Source: Cololabis saira
Taxonomy: Eukaryota; Chordata; Actinopteri; Beloniformes; Belonidae
Reading direction: 5' to 3'
NCBI RefSeq assembly: GCF_033807715.1
Contig: NC_084597.1
Span: 6,183,847 to 6,247,846, forward strand
DNA length: 64,000 nucleotides
Below are positions 23,361-35,409 of the stretch, one piece after another. The translations under genes were made by a program, and so were the position numbers. Each line of letters opens with the position of its first letter. Positions within the stretch are counted from its first letter, which is position 1. The notes under the pieces were generated by a model that saw nothing but the letters and a program-made list of their open reading frames with translations, did not search any database and was not told where the DNA came from.

Positions 23361-23600
23361 ACTGGATTAGATTAGATTAGATTAGATAGTCCTTTATTCA
23401 TCCCTCAGTGGGGAAATTCACTTTGTGCAGCAGCGGTGCACACAACACACACATGCAGCGAAAGGGTAAAAAAGTAAAACATATATATATATACAAAATA
23501 TATACAGTGTATAAAGTGGAATGAAAAATAAAAAGTAGTGCAGTTTTTTAAATACATTTATGGAATAACTACAAATGCAAATAAGAACAACATGATCGAT
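23361..23600 (-). mobile_element. LINE 3' tail fragment with (GATTA)n
   Basis: Five GATTA units at 23362-23388, then gtcctttattcatccctcag and ggggaaattc. This is the tail style of CR1/L2/Rex-group fish LINEs seen from the other strand. No coding part. Confidence 0.55.
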
Positions 23601-23616
23601 TTCACTAGTTATTATA

Positions 23617-24029
23617 CACTGCAAAAACTCAAAATCTTAACAAGAATATTTGTCTTATTTCTAGTGAAAAAGGCAAATTTTTAGTCTCATTTTTTTTTTT
23701 TTTTAAATCTCATTACATTTAAGACAAGACTCAAAACAACCATTTTCACCTGTTTCAAGTAGATTTTCACTTACAATAAGTAGAAAAATCTGCCAGTGGA
23801 ACAAAATTGTTTTGCTTGTAATGAGAAGATAAATCTTGTCCCACTGGCAGATTTTTCTACTTATTTCAAGTGAAGATTTACTTGAAACAGGTGAAAATTG
23901 TCAAATAACAAGTTATTTTTCTGGTAATGAGTCTTGTTTTAAGTGTAATGAGATTTTTTGACTAAAAATGAGACATTTTAACTAGAAATAAGACAAATAT
24001 TCCTGGTAAGATTTTGAGTTTTTGCAGTG
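23617..24029. mobile_element. foldback MITE, CACTGCAAAAACTC family
   Basis: Perfect terminal inversion CACTGCAAAAACTCAAAATC ... GTTTTTGCAGTG with most of the 413 bp forming an imperfect palindrome (tttcacctgtttcaagtaga and its complement). The flanking 8-mers do not match. The same core is embedded in the CAGTACT elements at 11.0, 12.3 and 30.8 kb. Confidence 0.85.
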
Positions 24030-24285
24030 AGCGAGACTGCATTTGAAAAAGTTCCAATTTTCTTGACCACGGGAAAGAAAGAAAAATTGCAAAAAAAAAA
24101 AATTGCACTTGAAATATGACATCAATTAAGCACTAACCATCAGTAGCTCCTGGCTGAAAAAGGAGGGAATGTGTCCTGCTGGTCTAATGGTGCAAAACTT
24201 TGCGTTGTAGTTGTGGGTCAGACTGAAACAGCTGCTTCTGGACATCTGTGCTTGTATGCCCCATGTTTCTCTCCGGTGTGTGTAT
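24030..24285. other. no gene recognised
   Basis: AT-rich spacer with an A run at about 24091; no feature found. Confidence 0.4.
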
Positions 24286-26393
24286 TTAGTATTCCATCTG
24301 CTGTAGTGTTCATTTCTATTGAATATGTGTTTTTCTCATTTCGTCCACAAGGCGGCAGCGTTACTTCACATTTGAACATGGAAATGCAAAACAAGTGTGG
24401 AGTTCCAGCAGTCTGCGTTAGATATATGGAAGTCTCTCCGTGATTTAATATTATCCAGCTCCATCAACATAGATTTCTGGTCTTCTCAAAACATTCAAGT
24501 TGGTGTAATTCTTAAGAATAAAAAAAATGTATTCTTAGTAAATAATTTGATCATTCAGGACAGTGCAATAACTTGTGCAATATTACACAACACTTTTTCT
24601 ATCCATATAATTATTTTTATGGCACTGCACTTTTTATTTTTGTTTTTACCTTTTATTTCTATTTTTATTTTTATTTTTAATTTTCATCTTTATATGTTTA
24701 TATGGGTGTTTTGGTTTTCGGGGGGGTTAAAAATGAAATCTCCTTATTTCAACAGTGTCTAAAAAAACCAATACTCCCCTTTGCTGTCGAATTGTATACT
24801 CTGATAACAACTTTATTCTTATTATTAACAACTTTCAATTTATCCTGAACCCCTTGTACTTGTCAATATGATTTCCCTCCCTTATTTATTAATTAAATAC
24901 TAATTTTTCATTCATTTGTTTATTTATTTTTCCCTCATTCTTTTTTATTTATTTATTCATATATTTAAGTATGCATTGTCTTCCTTTCCCTTTATGCAAT
25001 CTCAATTAATAGGAGGTGACAGAAACTACATCTGGAACAATAGAGACATATTACAAATCATTGTTCTTCGAAAACTGGTTCGTCCATGGGATTTATCTGG
25101 TTAGGCAGCTCCTCAATCCAAACGGCACTTTAATGTCATACTCAGAACTCCTAGACAAGTATAGTATTCCTATACCACCAAAGGAATACGCTTTAGTTTT
25201 TGATGCTAGACCTTCTGGTGTAATAATGCTTCTTAGGAATTCGTTTGAACTGGCTTTACTGCCATTGGATGCTGCTGTTACTAGTGTTGGTCAGATATGT
25301 TTCTCCTCTAAAAAGAGCAATAACAACCGTGATATACAGTACGTGCATTATTTCAAAGAGAAGTAGTCTCTGTTCCAAATGTAGTCTCTACTGGAATAAC
25401 TTCACTTCAGATCTGAACTGGAAGAAAATATGGTGTTTGCCCTCTAAATATCTGATCATAAATAAGGTTAAAGAAGTGACTCTGAAAATGATTCATCGTT
25501 TTTATCCTTGCAAGGTATTTCTACAAAGATACAAAAAGAACATTGATGTGGTCTGCTCATTTTTTAAACTGTCTGCAGAAGATTTATGTCATTTATTTTG
25601 GTCTCATCTCATGTATTTTTTGGCAAGATATCTGTTCACTAATTTCACAACATATTGACTCTGATTTTTCCCTCTCATATGAAAATGTATTGTTTGGATT
25701 CTTTTCTTACACCTCTAGCAAAGCAAATCAATTTAACATCATCAATTTAATTTTGTTACTTGCAAAATTTCATATTCATAAATCTAAATTCTCTAATCAC
25801 ATACCATCTTTCCTGGCCTTTAAAAATGAATTCAAACAATACATTGCAACAATCCAATACTCTAAAAATAAAAAAGCCATCCAAACCACTAAGTTATGTA
25901 CTGTGTATAACATTTTTTTGAACTGATCTATAATTTCTGTCTGTGATTAATCCCCTGGCATCAACTGTTTCTATGTATGTTTTGTTTGTTTTATAATGTT
26001 CTGTTGACAATTTGAAATAAAGAAGTGTGGAAAAAAAATAATAGGAGGTGTAATTGTTCTCTCAATCTGATGTACTTATGTTTCCATCTGAGTTTGTCAT
26101 TGACTCAGTGTTAAATAAAGTTTTCTAAACAACACCGTCTCCGTTTGTGGACAATGAAAAGAGAGTGTGGTGCTGAGTCCAGTATATATATGTATATGTA
26201 TATATGTCTATGAGTCCAGGGAGCAGCTCGGTTCCTGCTGCAGTTCTGGTCCGGGACGGCGGGAGCTGCTGCAGCTGCAGGAACAGAGGAAGGAGTGATG
26301 CTGCTGCATCACCGACGCTGAAGCAGCAGCAGCTGAAGCGGTGGGGGCGGGGCTTATTCATGTGACCCTGATGACGGCTGAAGCGGTGGGGGC
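24286..26393 (+). repeat. duplicated segment, copy A (with L1 insertion)
   Basis: Shares with 32325-33117, in the same orientation, the blocks agtattccatc..ctgtagtgtt, cacatttgaacatggaaatg, a TTTATTTATTT-rich middle, agtttgtcattgactcagtg and a GC-rich end gggagcagctcggttcctgc to gaagcggtgggggcgggg. Copy A also carries about 330 bp not in copy B (24460-24800) and an L1 insertion. The (AATAAA)-like signal near 26113 (gttaaataaagttttc) is in both. What the segment encodes, if anything, is unknown. Confidence 0.8.
25019..26038 (+). mobile_element. 5'-truncated L1-like LINE, insertion 3
   Basis: Flanked by a 12-bp TSD TAATAGGAGGTG (25007-25018 and 26039-26050). The duplicated segment at about 32766 shows the empty site. 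It encodes the ORF2 C-terminal third in two or three broken frames: YYKSLFFENWFVHGIYLV, PPKEYALVFDARPSGV, then KYLIINKVKEVTLKMIHRFY and AKFHIHKSKFSNHIPSF. It is the same family as insertion 2 at 10156 and very similar to it, but about 190 bp longer at the 5' side. Confidence 0.88.
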
Positions 26394-26404
26394 GGGGCTT
26401 CTTC

Positions 26405-26515
26405 TTCATTCAGACCGAGTCTGCTCCGCCTGGAAACTCCAAGCTTTATTACAATTGGAGCAACAACAACACAGAGAGATATTATTAGCTGCTACACTCG
26501 TCTCCCTCGTGCGGA
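26405..26515 (-). repeat. inverted partner of 30600-30705
   Basis: cttcattcagaccgagtc through ttagctgctacactcgtc is the reverse complement of 30600-30705 with roughly 10-15 percent difference. Origin unknown. Confidence 0.75.
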
Positions 26516-26660
26516 TCAGAATCAGAATCATCTTTATTGGCCAGATTCGAACATTGTCCACTAAGGAATTTGACTCCGGTAATTTCGCTCTTTGGTGATA
26601 AAATAAACAGTTCTGAATAAAAATAAACATAACCTATTTACAATTTTACAGGGCAATTAT
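26513..26660 (-). mobile_element. LINE 3' tail fragment (agaatcagaatca type)
   Basis: cagaatcagaatcatcttta, ttggccagattcgaacattg and ggaatttgactccgg match a 3' tail found throughout fish genomes, in minus orientation. No coding part. Confidence 0.6.
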
Positions 26661-27104
26661 ACAAAAAAAAAATACAAAAAGATTATACATATTATACAAA
26701 GAAATACACAGTGAGGGATAATTCCGGGTTTAAACAAAACACATTTGTGGTGTAGCGGACCCTTGGTTCCAATAAAAAGGCGGAGAGATTCGTACGGGTG
26801 CTCAAATTTTATTACGTAACGGGCACCGTGAAAACTGACGGGAAAACACAGAAAAAAGGAAAAAGGGAGGATTAATGTAAATGAACAAACATTACACAAT
26901 CAAACGTTACATACTAAAATTCCATGATTCCATCCGTAAACATAGAAATATAAAAAGATACATTTATTAGAGCGCAGTCAGTGACCACTATTACAATTCT
27001 AAGCATCATTTAATGAAACAGAACATCCCAAAGATTTAAAATACAAATTAAATACCTCGTTCCACTACCAATAGTCTAGGCAGAATTTTTGAAAATGTGC
27101 TTAT
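26661..27104. other. no gene recognised
   Basis: AT-rich, with ggtgtagcggacccttggtt at 26750 that could be the edge of an unidentified element. Not assigned. Confidence 0.35.
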
Positions 27105-27900
27105 TTAAAGTGCTGAAGGTATTTTGTGAATATTTACAATATACAACATTTCTAGGGGTATTAAGGGGTGCTGAATCCAAATCTGCTGTATATGAAGCTC
27201 AAAAATGTCCCAAAATGCCTCAAAATTGAGAAATCCAACATGGCCGCCAGGCTGAAATCTATTTTTCAGTATATCCTTTTGACTAAACAAGGTAGAAACA
27301 TGAATTAAATGTACTTTTGTAAGTTTTCCTACATGACAACCTCTTTATCACTAATGACCACCTTTTTCTCTAGACTTGTGCTGATTATTGACACTTGATC
27401 TAAATCAGGACAGGATGTTAAATTCCCATGTGTGAAAACCTGTGAACATTTAATTCAAGTTCGTAACTTTTTGTACATTTGTTTGTACATTTGACCTCAA
27501 AACAAAATACAAAGTAAGTAAAAGTAGCCTAATAACAATAATAATAACTGAGTAATTATTCATAGTTAAAAACAACTTTTTTTGCAAAACTAAGCAGTTT
27601 CTTCACATTACATCTCAATTCTGAATATGGCATCGAATTGCCCATGTAGGAAAACTTACAAAAGTACATTTAATTCATGTTTGTACCTTGTTTAGTCAAA
27701 AAGATATACCGGTACTGAAAAATAGATTTCAGCCTGGCAGTGCAACATGCATCCATGTTGGATTTCTCCATTTTGAGGAATTTTGGGACATTTTTGAGCT
27801 TCATATACAGCAGATTTGGATCCAGCACCCCTTAATACCCCTAGAAATGTTGTCAGTTATAAATATTCGCAAAATGCCTTCGGGGTTCTGATTTTGTGAA
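27105..27900. repeat. foldback element with long inverted arms
   Basis: The left arm 27105-27310 and the right arm 27645-27900 are inverted copies (for example ctgctgtatatgaagctcaa against ttgagcttcatatacagcag). The right arm has extra short insertions. Translating each arm gives nearly the same peptide, which is a mirror artefact and not a gene. A 330-bp AT-rich spacer separates the arms. Confidence 0.8.
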
Positions 27901-28259
27901 AATTGACCCTGTCTACAAGGGTGCTTGTTTGGAAAGTGTCAGTGATTGATGCCTTCAGGGAACCATCCCGACAATTAAACTTGAAAATAAACAACAACCC
28001 AAATTAATGTCAAAGGAAAAAAACCCATAAAATAAGAGCCATTTTAATTAAGACTAGTCATCAAATTGAAACTTACTTGAATAAAGGTCATGAAACAAAC
28101 AAAAGAAACGGAGCACAACGCCAAGCCGACCCACGGGAGAAACAGCTGAGGTGCAACAGGAGTGGAGATTACGCAGCAGAATCATCAACTCCCCTTTCTG
28201 CCTTTGCATCTCCGCTAAACTAAAATATGTATTTCACTGACCCAAAAGAATAATAATAA
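27901..28259. other. no gene recognised
   Basis: AT-rich spacer between the foldback element and an L1 tail. Confidence 0.4.
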
Positions 28260-28945
28260 AAGGGTATGTGCCTTATTTCAAAACAATATTGTTGCTACCC
28301 CTAATATTACTGTTTATTGGAATCGTTTCACAGATCATATTGATTGGAAAAAAAACTTGGCTGCTTCCTAACAAATTTTTAATCACAAATAAGGTTAAGG
28401 AGGTCTCTTACAAAATCATACATAAATATTATCCTGCTAGCCATTACATGCAGAAATTTAAAAAGGACATTAATACGAACTGTTCCTTCTGTAATTTACA
28501 TCCAGAAACAGTTACCGTAATTTATTCTGGCTTTGCTCTCATTCGAAAAATCTATGGGCAGATATTAGCAAATTTATTATTGACTCTTTTGCTATAGATT
28601 TACATTGGGAAAGTGTTGTTTTTGATTTTCCATTGTTTCCCTAAGAAAGTAGGAAAATGTTACTTTTTGATAAATCTGTTTTTATTTCTTGCCAAATTTC
28701 ATATTCATAAGAGTACATTTTCAAAGAAAACCCCTTGCTTTTTTGTTTTCCAGAAAGAAATGGAACTTTACTTAAAATTAATCCTAAAATCAACAAATGA
28801 AAAGGCTATTAAAACCATAGACTTGTGTTATATGTTTAGTCTTCTTGAATAACAAACATCACCCCTGGCACATGTTCTGTATTTTATTTGTATACTGTTC
28901 CTGTATACTATTTTGTGATAATTCTTTTAAATAAAGTAAAAAAAA
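28260..28945 (+). mobile_element. 5'-truncated L1-like LINE, insertion 4
   Basis: Broken ORF2 C-terminus: FLITNKVKEVSYKIIHKYYP, CSFCNLHPETV, then in another frame AKFHIHKSTFSKKTPCF. Ends ttaaataaagtaaaaaaaac. More diverged from insertions 2 and 3 than they are from each other. No TSD found. Confidence 0.75.
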
Positions 28946-29196
28946 CACTGGGAAAACTGACCACCAGGTGGCAGTTAAAACAATTTACTGTCATTTACAT
29001 GTGGATTGAAGCAAGTCAGGGGAGTCTCAAAATCCACACACAAATGCACCTGCGTCCACAGACCACCAACCGTTTGTAAATCAGGTTATATTTGTGTGTG
29101 TATCAGAAATACGTCTCTATCTTGTCCTATGCACGTGTGAATTGTCCCGTGCATTTGCAAAAAAACATCTTGTGCAGGTTGCAAGGTTACATTTGT

Positions 29197-30190
29197 TTTT
29201 CCTTCCTTCTTGATCAAATATGGTTTAAATTGTCATGCAGAATTTATGAAGGTTTGTAAAGCCATTCCCCTGCCACTTATTCATTTGATTAAAAGTGCTC
29301 TAATGTATGGAGATATTGAGACAGCACTTCCCGTTTTAGTTATTGAGGATTATGGGTTATTGGATAAGAAATGTAACAACAAGTTTATAAGTGCTGTCTT
29401 TAAGTCGAGATCATTTAACGACTATCACAGACGTTTATATTCTGACACTTCACAGTCTTTAAGTTTGTCTACATTAGAAAAAGCCACTCAAATTATATCA
29501 AATGGCCGATTCCCCCCAAAGTCAAGGAAACTCCTTTTAAATTGATTAATAAAATGTATCCAACCGCTGAATTCTTGAGACATAGATTTAAATTTGAAGT
29601 TGACCCCTGTGTTTTTTGCAATGAATCGGAAGAATCACTTGATCACATGTTTTTATCGTGTCCTGTCTCAAAAATTTTTTGGCAAGAAATTAGAAATAGG
29701 CTATCTTTAAAAATTAATGACATTCCAAATTTAGAAATCGTTAACATTATTTTTTATATAGATACTATTGACAAATCAGTGTCCTTCTTAGTTAATGTAA
29801 TTCTCTTACTGGCTAAATAAATACCACATACATTGTTGTAAGTGGAGAAAAATGAAGCCCTCTTTCCATTTTTTTATAAATGATTTCAAAAGTTTTTTTG
29901 TTTCTTTAAAAAATATTAAGTCAAATAACTCTGCAAAAAAATTAGTAACCGATATATCAAAGTATCTTTTATTTTAAGTCTCTTTCTGAAATGTCGATGC
30001 TATTTGCTTTGAAATGCCTTACTGTTCCTTTGTATTGACTTTACTTGTCTCTTATTTTTGATTATATGTCTCTTGTTCATAAAACCTCCAGGATGTTCTT
30101 TTTTCTTATATATCCTCTACTAGCAGTTTTGTATAAAGTGTGTTTTTCTTGTTTAAAAAATTCTGTTCAATAAAAAAAGAAAGAAAAAAA
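29197..30190 (+). mobile_element. 5'-truncated L1-like LINE, insertion 5
   Basis: Flanked by a 14-bp TSD AAGGTTACATTTGT (29183-29196 and 30191-30204). Two adjoining frames cover the ORF2 tail: LIKSALMYGDIETALPVL ... PPKSRKLLLN, then MYPTAEFLRHRFKFEVDPCV, CNESEESLDHMFLSCPVSKI. Ends with aataaaaaaagaaag and an A run. A third L1 subfamily in the window. Confidence 0.85.
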
Positions 30191-30204
30191 AAGGTTACAT
30201 TTGT

Positions 30205-30827
30205 GACTTCTTTGTTTCAGCCAATCATAAGAGTGCACCCCTAGTAGGAGACGATTTACTCATGAGCCAATCACATTAAGCCTTTCAAACCACTGCGTGT
30301 GTATTTCAGTCAGGCCAACGTGGTTTGCAGTGGAGCGACGAGTAAAACATCTCATTTAATACGTCTGGCTACTTAATCCCTTCGTTTTCTATGAGAAGTG
30401 TTTAGTTATTAATCTAAATCGTAACTACCAATACAATCCACATATTATTGTAGTGGCAGCTGTCCATGCAGGGGCACGGCGCAGGGAATCATGCCACATT
30501 CCTTTGGAGGTTTCCTTCACTAACTGTGGATTTATGTGTTTCATATGTGTGAATTTTCCGTGTTTCACTCTTTTATTGTTTGGTCTCCCAGTACGAGGAA
30601 GACGAGTGTAGCAGCTAATAATATTTATCTGTGTTGTTGTTGCTTCAATTTAAATAAAGCTTTGAGTTGAGGGCGGAGCATCAGCTGACTCGGTCTGAAT
30701 GAAGCAGTGAAGCTTCAGACTCATCAGAGGTGTCACATGAAGAAGCTCTCTCCACCATTACATCGTGTTTGCTCCAGATCAAGATGGGAACTGCACCGAG
30801 GTGAACATTTTAATTCAGTTTCATGCA
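30205..30827. other. no gene recognised; includes inverted repeat partner
   Basis: 30600-30705 pairs with 26405-26515 in reverse. 30750-30827 is homologous to 14340-14405 (minus). The remainder shows no open frame of note. Confidence 0.45.
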
Positions 30828-30835
30828 GTACTGGA

Positions 30836-31587
30836 GTTGAGGGGGGATGAGGGGGGATGGCATCCCCCCCTGAAATAAAAACGGTCAAAATCATCCCCCC
30901 CCTGTAAAACTGCCATCCCCCCTTTCCATCCCTTATGTCATTTCATCAATGAATGTGGTTTTACTGCTATTTCAACATTTAGAGTTATCACCAGAAAAAT
31001 AACACCAGAAAAATAACTTATTTGACCATTTTCACCTGTTTCAAGTAAATTTTTCACTTGAAATAAGTAGAAAAATCTGCCAGTGGAACAAGATTTATCT
31101 TCTCATTACAAGCAAAAAAATCTTGTTCCACTGGCAGATTTTTCTACTTATTTCAAGTGAAAATCTACTTGAAACAGGTGAAAATGGTTGTTTTTGAGTC
31201 TTGTCTTAAATGTAATGAGATTTTTTTTTTTTAACTAAAATTAGACATTTTACCTAGAAATAAGACAAATATTCTTGTTAAGATTTTGAGTTTTTGCAGT
31301 GATCCATGTTACTTATCCTGTGAAGGACAGAGTCATATTGATAAGTTCAGAAAAGTGTTTTTTATTGTTGTGTTTTGATGTATTTGATGTAAGCCCAGTG
31401 GATATTTAAAGCTTACAGAAGGCTGCATTTAACTGCTGCTATGTCATTCCTGCAGTATTTCTGCAGCTGTTTTGGTCACTGCTATTATTTGTAATATATT
31501 ATATTATTTGTAATCAGCACAAATTATCTGTCCCCATATGATCAAATCCACCATCCCCCCTGATTTTTTTTTACAACTCGAGTACTG
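30836..31587 (+). mobile_element. CAGTACT hAT-like non-autonomous element, copy B
   Basis: The ends are CAGTACTGGAGTTG and CAACTCGAGTACTG. The 8-bp TSD GTTTCATG is perfect (30828-30835 and 31588-31595). The same sequence without the insert is found at 14240-14410 (minus), which proves the boundaries. It contains the CACTGCAAAAACTC foldback core. Confidence 0.95.
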
Positions 31588-31689
31588 GTTTCATGAGCTC
31601 TTGCACCGGTGAAACGTCGTCATCTGGTGGACAAACTGATGTAAAACCAGAGGAGGAGAGTTGTGAAGTCACACGCAGTGAAGCAACAC

Positions 31690-32290
31690 TTTGGAAATTG
31701 TTGATATCGTCAATATGTTTTATAAAGATATCAACAGTTCTCTGATAATCAATTAAAATACATCTAAAAGATTTCAAATTAGCAGAGGCGTCCGACAAGG
31801 CTGCCCTATATCTCCCTTTTTATTTATTTTAGTCACTGAGTTATTATCAATCAATATTGTAAATGATAAAAATTTGGAAGGTATCTCAATTTTTGGCAGA
31901 GAATTAAAAATCTCCCAACTGGCAGATGACACTACACTTTTTTTAAAAGATAAAAACAAAATCTCTAATGCCATCTTATTAATTAACCAATATTCTAAAG
32001 CCTCGGGTCTAAGACTTAATAATAGTCCAAATGGGAAATTTTGTCTTTACATAATTTCAATGATTCTACAATTGAAAATAACCCAGTAAAGACTTCTGTT
32101 AAATATTTAGGAATATTCATAACTAAAGATCTTACAGCAAGGCAACATTTACATTTTTCGTACGGACTAAAAAAAAAACAAATCTATTTTTAACATTTGG
32201 CTCCAAAGGGACTTGTCTGTCCTAGAGTTTTTCTTTCTAAAGCAGAAGGTTTGTCTCGTTTTGTATATCCAACCTTGTCCCTGTTTGTAA
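31690..32290 (+). pseudogene. L1-like reverse-transcriptase fragment
   Basis: Shows ISRGVRQGCPISPFLFILVT, then LKISQLADDTTLFLKDKN, in which the usual FADD is LADD, and YSKASGLRLNNS; after a frame change YLGIFITKDL. This is the RT palm of an L1-like ORF2, a different part of the protein from the other L1 pieces here. It has several frame breaks and lacks both ends. Confidence 0.8.
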
Positions 32291-32324
32291 GTGAAACAAC
32301 AACAACACAAGTCAATACATTTTT

Positions 32325-32505
32325 TTAGTATTCCATCGTGCTGTAGTGTTCATTTCTATTAAACTAATAATGTGTTTTTCTCATTTCGTCCACTAGGCGG
32401 CAGCGTTACTTCACATTTGAACATGGAAATGCAAAACAAGTGTGGAGTTACAACAGTCTGCGTTAGATATATGGAAGTTCTCCATGATTTAATATTATGC
32501 AGCTC

Positions 32506-32587
<82 letters not shown>

Positions 32588-33117
32588 ACAACTTTCAATT
32601 TATCCTGAACCCCTTGTACTTGTTAATATGATTTTCCTCCCTTATTTATTAATTAAATACTCATTTTTCAACCATTTGTTTATTTATTTTTCCCTCATTC
32701 TTTTTTATTTATTTAATTATATATTTAAGTATTTATCGTCTTCCTTTCCCTTTATGCAATCTCAATTAATAGCAGGTGTAAGTGTTCTCTCAATCTGATG
32801 TACTTATGTTTCCATCTGAGTTTGTCATTGACTCAGTGTTAAATAAAGTTTTCAAAACAACACAGTCTACGTTTGTGGACAATGAACAGAGAGTGAGGTG
32901 CTGAGTCCAGTATATATATGTATATATATGTCTATGAGTCCAGGGAGCAGCTCGGTTCCTGCTGCAGTTCTGGTCCGGGACGGCGGGAGCTGCTCCAGCT
33001 GCAGGAACAGAGGAAGGAGTGATGCTGCTGCATCACCGACGCTGAAGCAGCAGCAGCTGAAGCGGTGGGGGCGGGGCTTATTCATGGGACCCTGATGACG
33101 TCTGAAGCGGTGGGGGC
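32325..33117 (+). repeat. duplicated segment, copy B (no L1)
   Basis: Same-orientation counterpart of 24286-26393. Where copy A has an L1, copy B reads straight through tcaattaatagcaggtgtaa. A (TTA)n tract at 32506-32584 replaces about 330 bp of copy A. Confidence 0.8.
32506..32584. repeat. (TTA)n microsatellite
   Basis: About 26 TTA units. The polytyrosine frame over it is an artefact. Confidence 0.97.
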
Positions 33118-33508
33118 CGCATCGAGTTTTCTTGCCATAGATATAGGGTTAGATGATTCAAGGCGGAGTCTCCAGCGTCATTCACCGGCGGCCATCTTGC
33201 CACAGGGGAGCTCGCTCACTCATAACATTGTGTTTAATGGAGCATGTTCTGCTTAAACAACCTTAACTTGCTCAATTCTCAACAGATTTTCAAACAGTTT
33301 GGTTTGTTCTGAACGTCAGAGATGTAGTTATGACACTGCATACTTGTGAATAATTATAAAAATTGAAAAACGTACTTTTGTATGAAAATAACAAGAAACA
33401 GATAGCTATGATATGGTATTTATATTAAATGAATATTTCTATAGTATTCTTGATAATATTTATATTTACATTATAACATATATACATATATTATTACCTT
33501 ATAACATG

Positions 33509-33541
<33 letters not shown>

Positions 33542-33815
33542 GTCATAATATAAATACATCATAATGTCATAATATATAAACATGTTATAATGTAATAATA
33601 ATATATATATACATGTTATAAGGTAATAATATATGTCAGCTCTGTTGAGGTGAGTGCTGAAAGGTGGCGCTGGCAGGCAGATTTTTTTCCGCATATAGTA
33701 GGTTAGTGCTTGCTCCATAGCCGGAAACAAGTTTAATTTCTAAAAATCTGAAGCAAACAAATGAACAAAAACTTAGGCTTCGATTAAGGTGACCAAAACC
33801 ACTAATGAGCGTTGG
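33118..33815. other. no gene recognised; AT repeats
   Basis: 33170-33240 (tccagcgtcattcaccggcg and on) resembles the end of an unidentified repeat. 33480-33630 is built from (TA)n and imperfect ataacatgtatata / tataatgtcataat repeats that fold back. 33636-33680 (agctctgttgaggtgagtgc) recurs at 35073-35105. Confidence 0.45.
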
Positions 33816-33823
33816 CCCATAAT

Positions 33824-34912
33824 CAGAGCCGGATTAAATAAATGGACTACACTAGGCAGACAGTGATTTTTGGGCCCCCCTCCATCGATGTTATTTATGA
33901 ATTGAAATCTTAAACTTACCAAAGTTACTAATAAAAGTTAATTCACATTTTACATAGCATAGTCATAGGCAAGTTGGTTCTTTGTATTCCAAAATAAGTC
34001 ATGTGTTGTATATTAAACAGTCTAGCAGACTATTTTTGGATTTTTATTATTTATAGGTTATTACACCGTCATTGTTACGGTATTAGTACCAGTAAATCAC
34101 CAATAGGTGTCAGCATTGCTATGTAAACAGAGTAAAATAAGATAAATGTTTTAAGCTATTGCATTTTGCAGAAAATCTTAATTAAATGTGTTGATTAAAT
34201 TGAATAGTTAAATACGAAGTCAAATATACAAAGACCAATAAAATTTGCAGTAAGACAAAGTGTGCTGTAGTGGTAAAGATGTTTATTTTCATGGACAAGC
34301 ATCCCCTCTCAGCTCCTGGTCTGGAATGGTGTTCTTTACTAGACCGCATTCTAAAAGCAGATTTAATCACAGAAACATCGTAGAAAAATAAGCAATCATT
34401 AAATAATTTGATCCATACCTTATGTCTGAACCAAGAACACTTTTTTTTTCACGCTTCTTTTCTAATTTGCTCAGACAGCCAAGGAAAACGAGCCTGAATT
34501 GGGTGAATAAAAATTCTAGTCCCTTCACCTGGAGCCCATATCCACACCTGTGATTAAGTACAGGAACAAGAAGACAAACATGAACCCTTCACATTTATCA
34601 AGACCATTTAGAAACTGTCCAACAATAAACCAGACCTTGCAGCCTGATAGCTTAATTGTCCCGCTTAGTCCTCCCCTCGGATTTAACTGAGTGGCGTAAA
34701 TGTGACGTAACGTAACGTTAAAGTAAACAACGTCATTTTTAATTAGTTAATAAATATTGATATATTAACACTGAAATAAATTGTAGATAGGACATATATT
34801 TTTATTTACTTAATATTTTTATTTTATATTTATTTTTTTCCCTCTGTCCGGGCCCCCCTGCCAATCAGGCCTTAGGCACATGCCTAGTTTGCCTTGCGTT
34901 AATCCGGCTCTG
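33824..34912. mobile_element. non-autonomous hAT-type element, 1,089 bp
   Basis: The TIRs are CAGAGCCGGATTAA and TTAATCCGGCTCTG (perfect 14-mers) and the 8-bp TSD CCCATAAT is perfect (33816-33823 and 34913-34920). The ends continue with tgggccccc-type G/C runs in inverted form. No transposase frame. Confidence 0.95.
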
Positions 34913-34920
34913 CCCATAAT

Positions 34921-35409
34921 AACATGAAAAATTACATTTGTAATGCATTGATGTGTAATGACAATTTCTGGACTGTTTTAAGGCCATCATCAATATGAAC
35001 AAGTGCTCAATGCATCCCCATTTCTCCTGATATAGGTGGTTGAGATTGAGAGTGAGGCAGGGGCAGTGGAGACAGCTCTGTTGCTGAGGTGAGTGCTGAA
35101 AGGTGACAGGCAGTTAAGGAAGATTTTGCATTGCTCATTGGGAGTTTAATGTTTTCAAAATCTTATAATGTCCAGTGCCTCAGTCTACAGTATGTTTACC
35201 AACTTTTGCAAAGGCATAATCTAGCATGCCTTAAAGGAGCCGTCTGTAAGAAATGGTCAAAACTGGTACTGCAGTCACTTTCAAAATATTGTTGAGCGGC
35301 GTGTACCCTCCCCCTCCTCCCCCCGACCAGAGGTTGCCAGGTAGGCTGCAGAATGCAGCAGGAACGTAGGCTGCCATGGCTGCCATAATTAGAGCCGGCT
35401 GTTGATTGT
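34921..35409. other. upstream part of the broken hAT transposase locus
   Basis: No open frame recognised. 35230-35290 (ggagccgtctgtaagaaatg and on) looks like the end of a MITE. Confidence 0.4.

Noticed and set aside
23617..24029. hAT-type 8-bp TSD for the CACTGCAAAAACTC MITE
   Set aside because: The flanks TTATTATA and AGCGAGAC do not match, so the superfamily is left open.
27105..27891. Two similar 60-67-codon frames on opposite strands
   Set aside because: They are the two arms of one inverted repeat, not two genes.
32372..32608. Frame with 24 tyrosines
   Set aside because: Translation of the (TTA)n tract.
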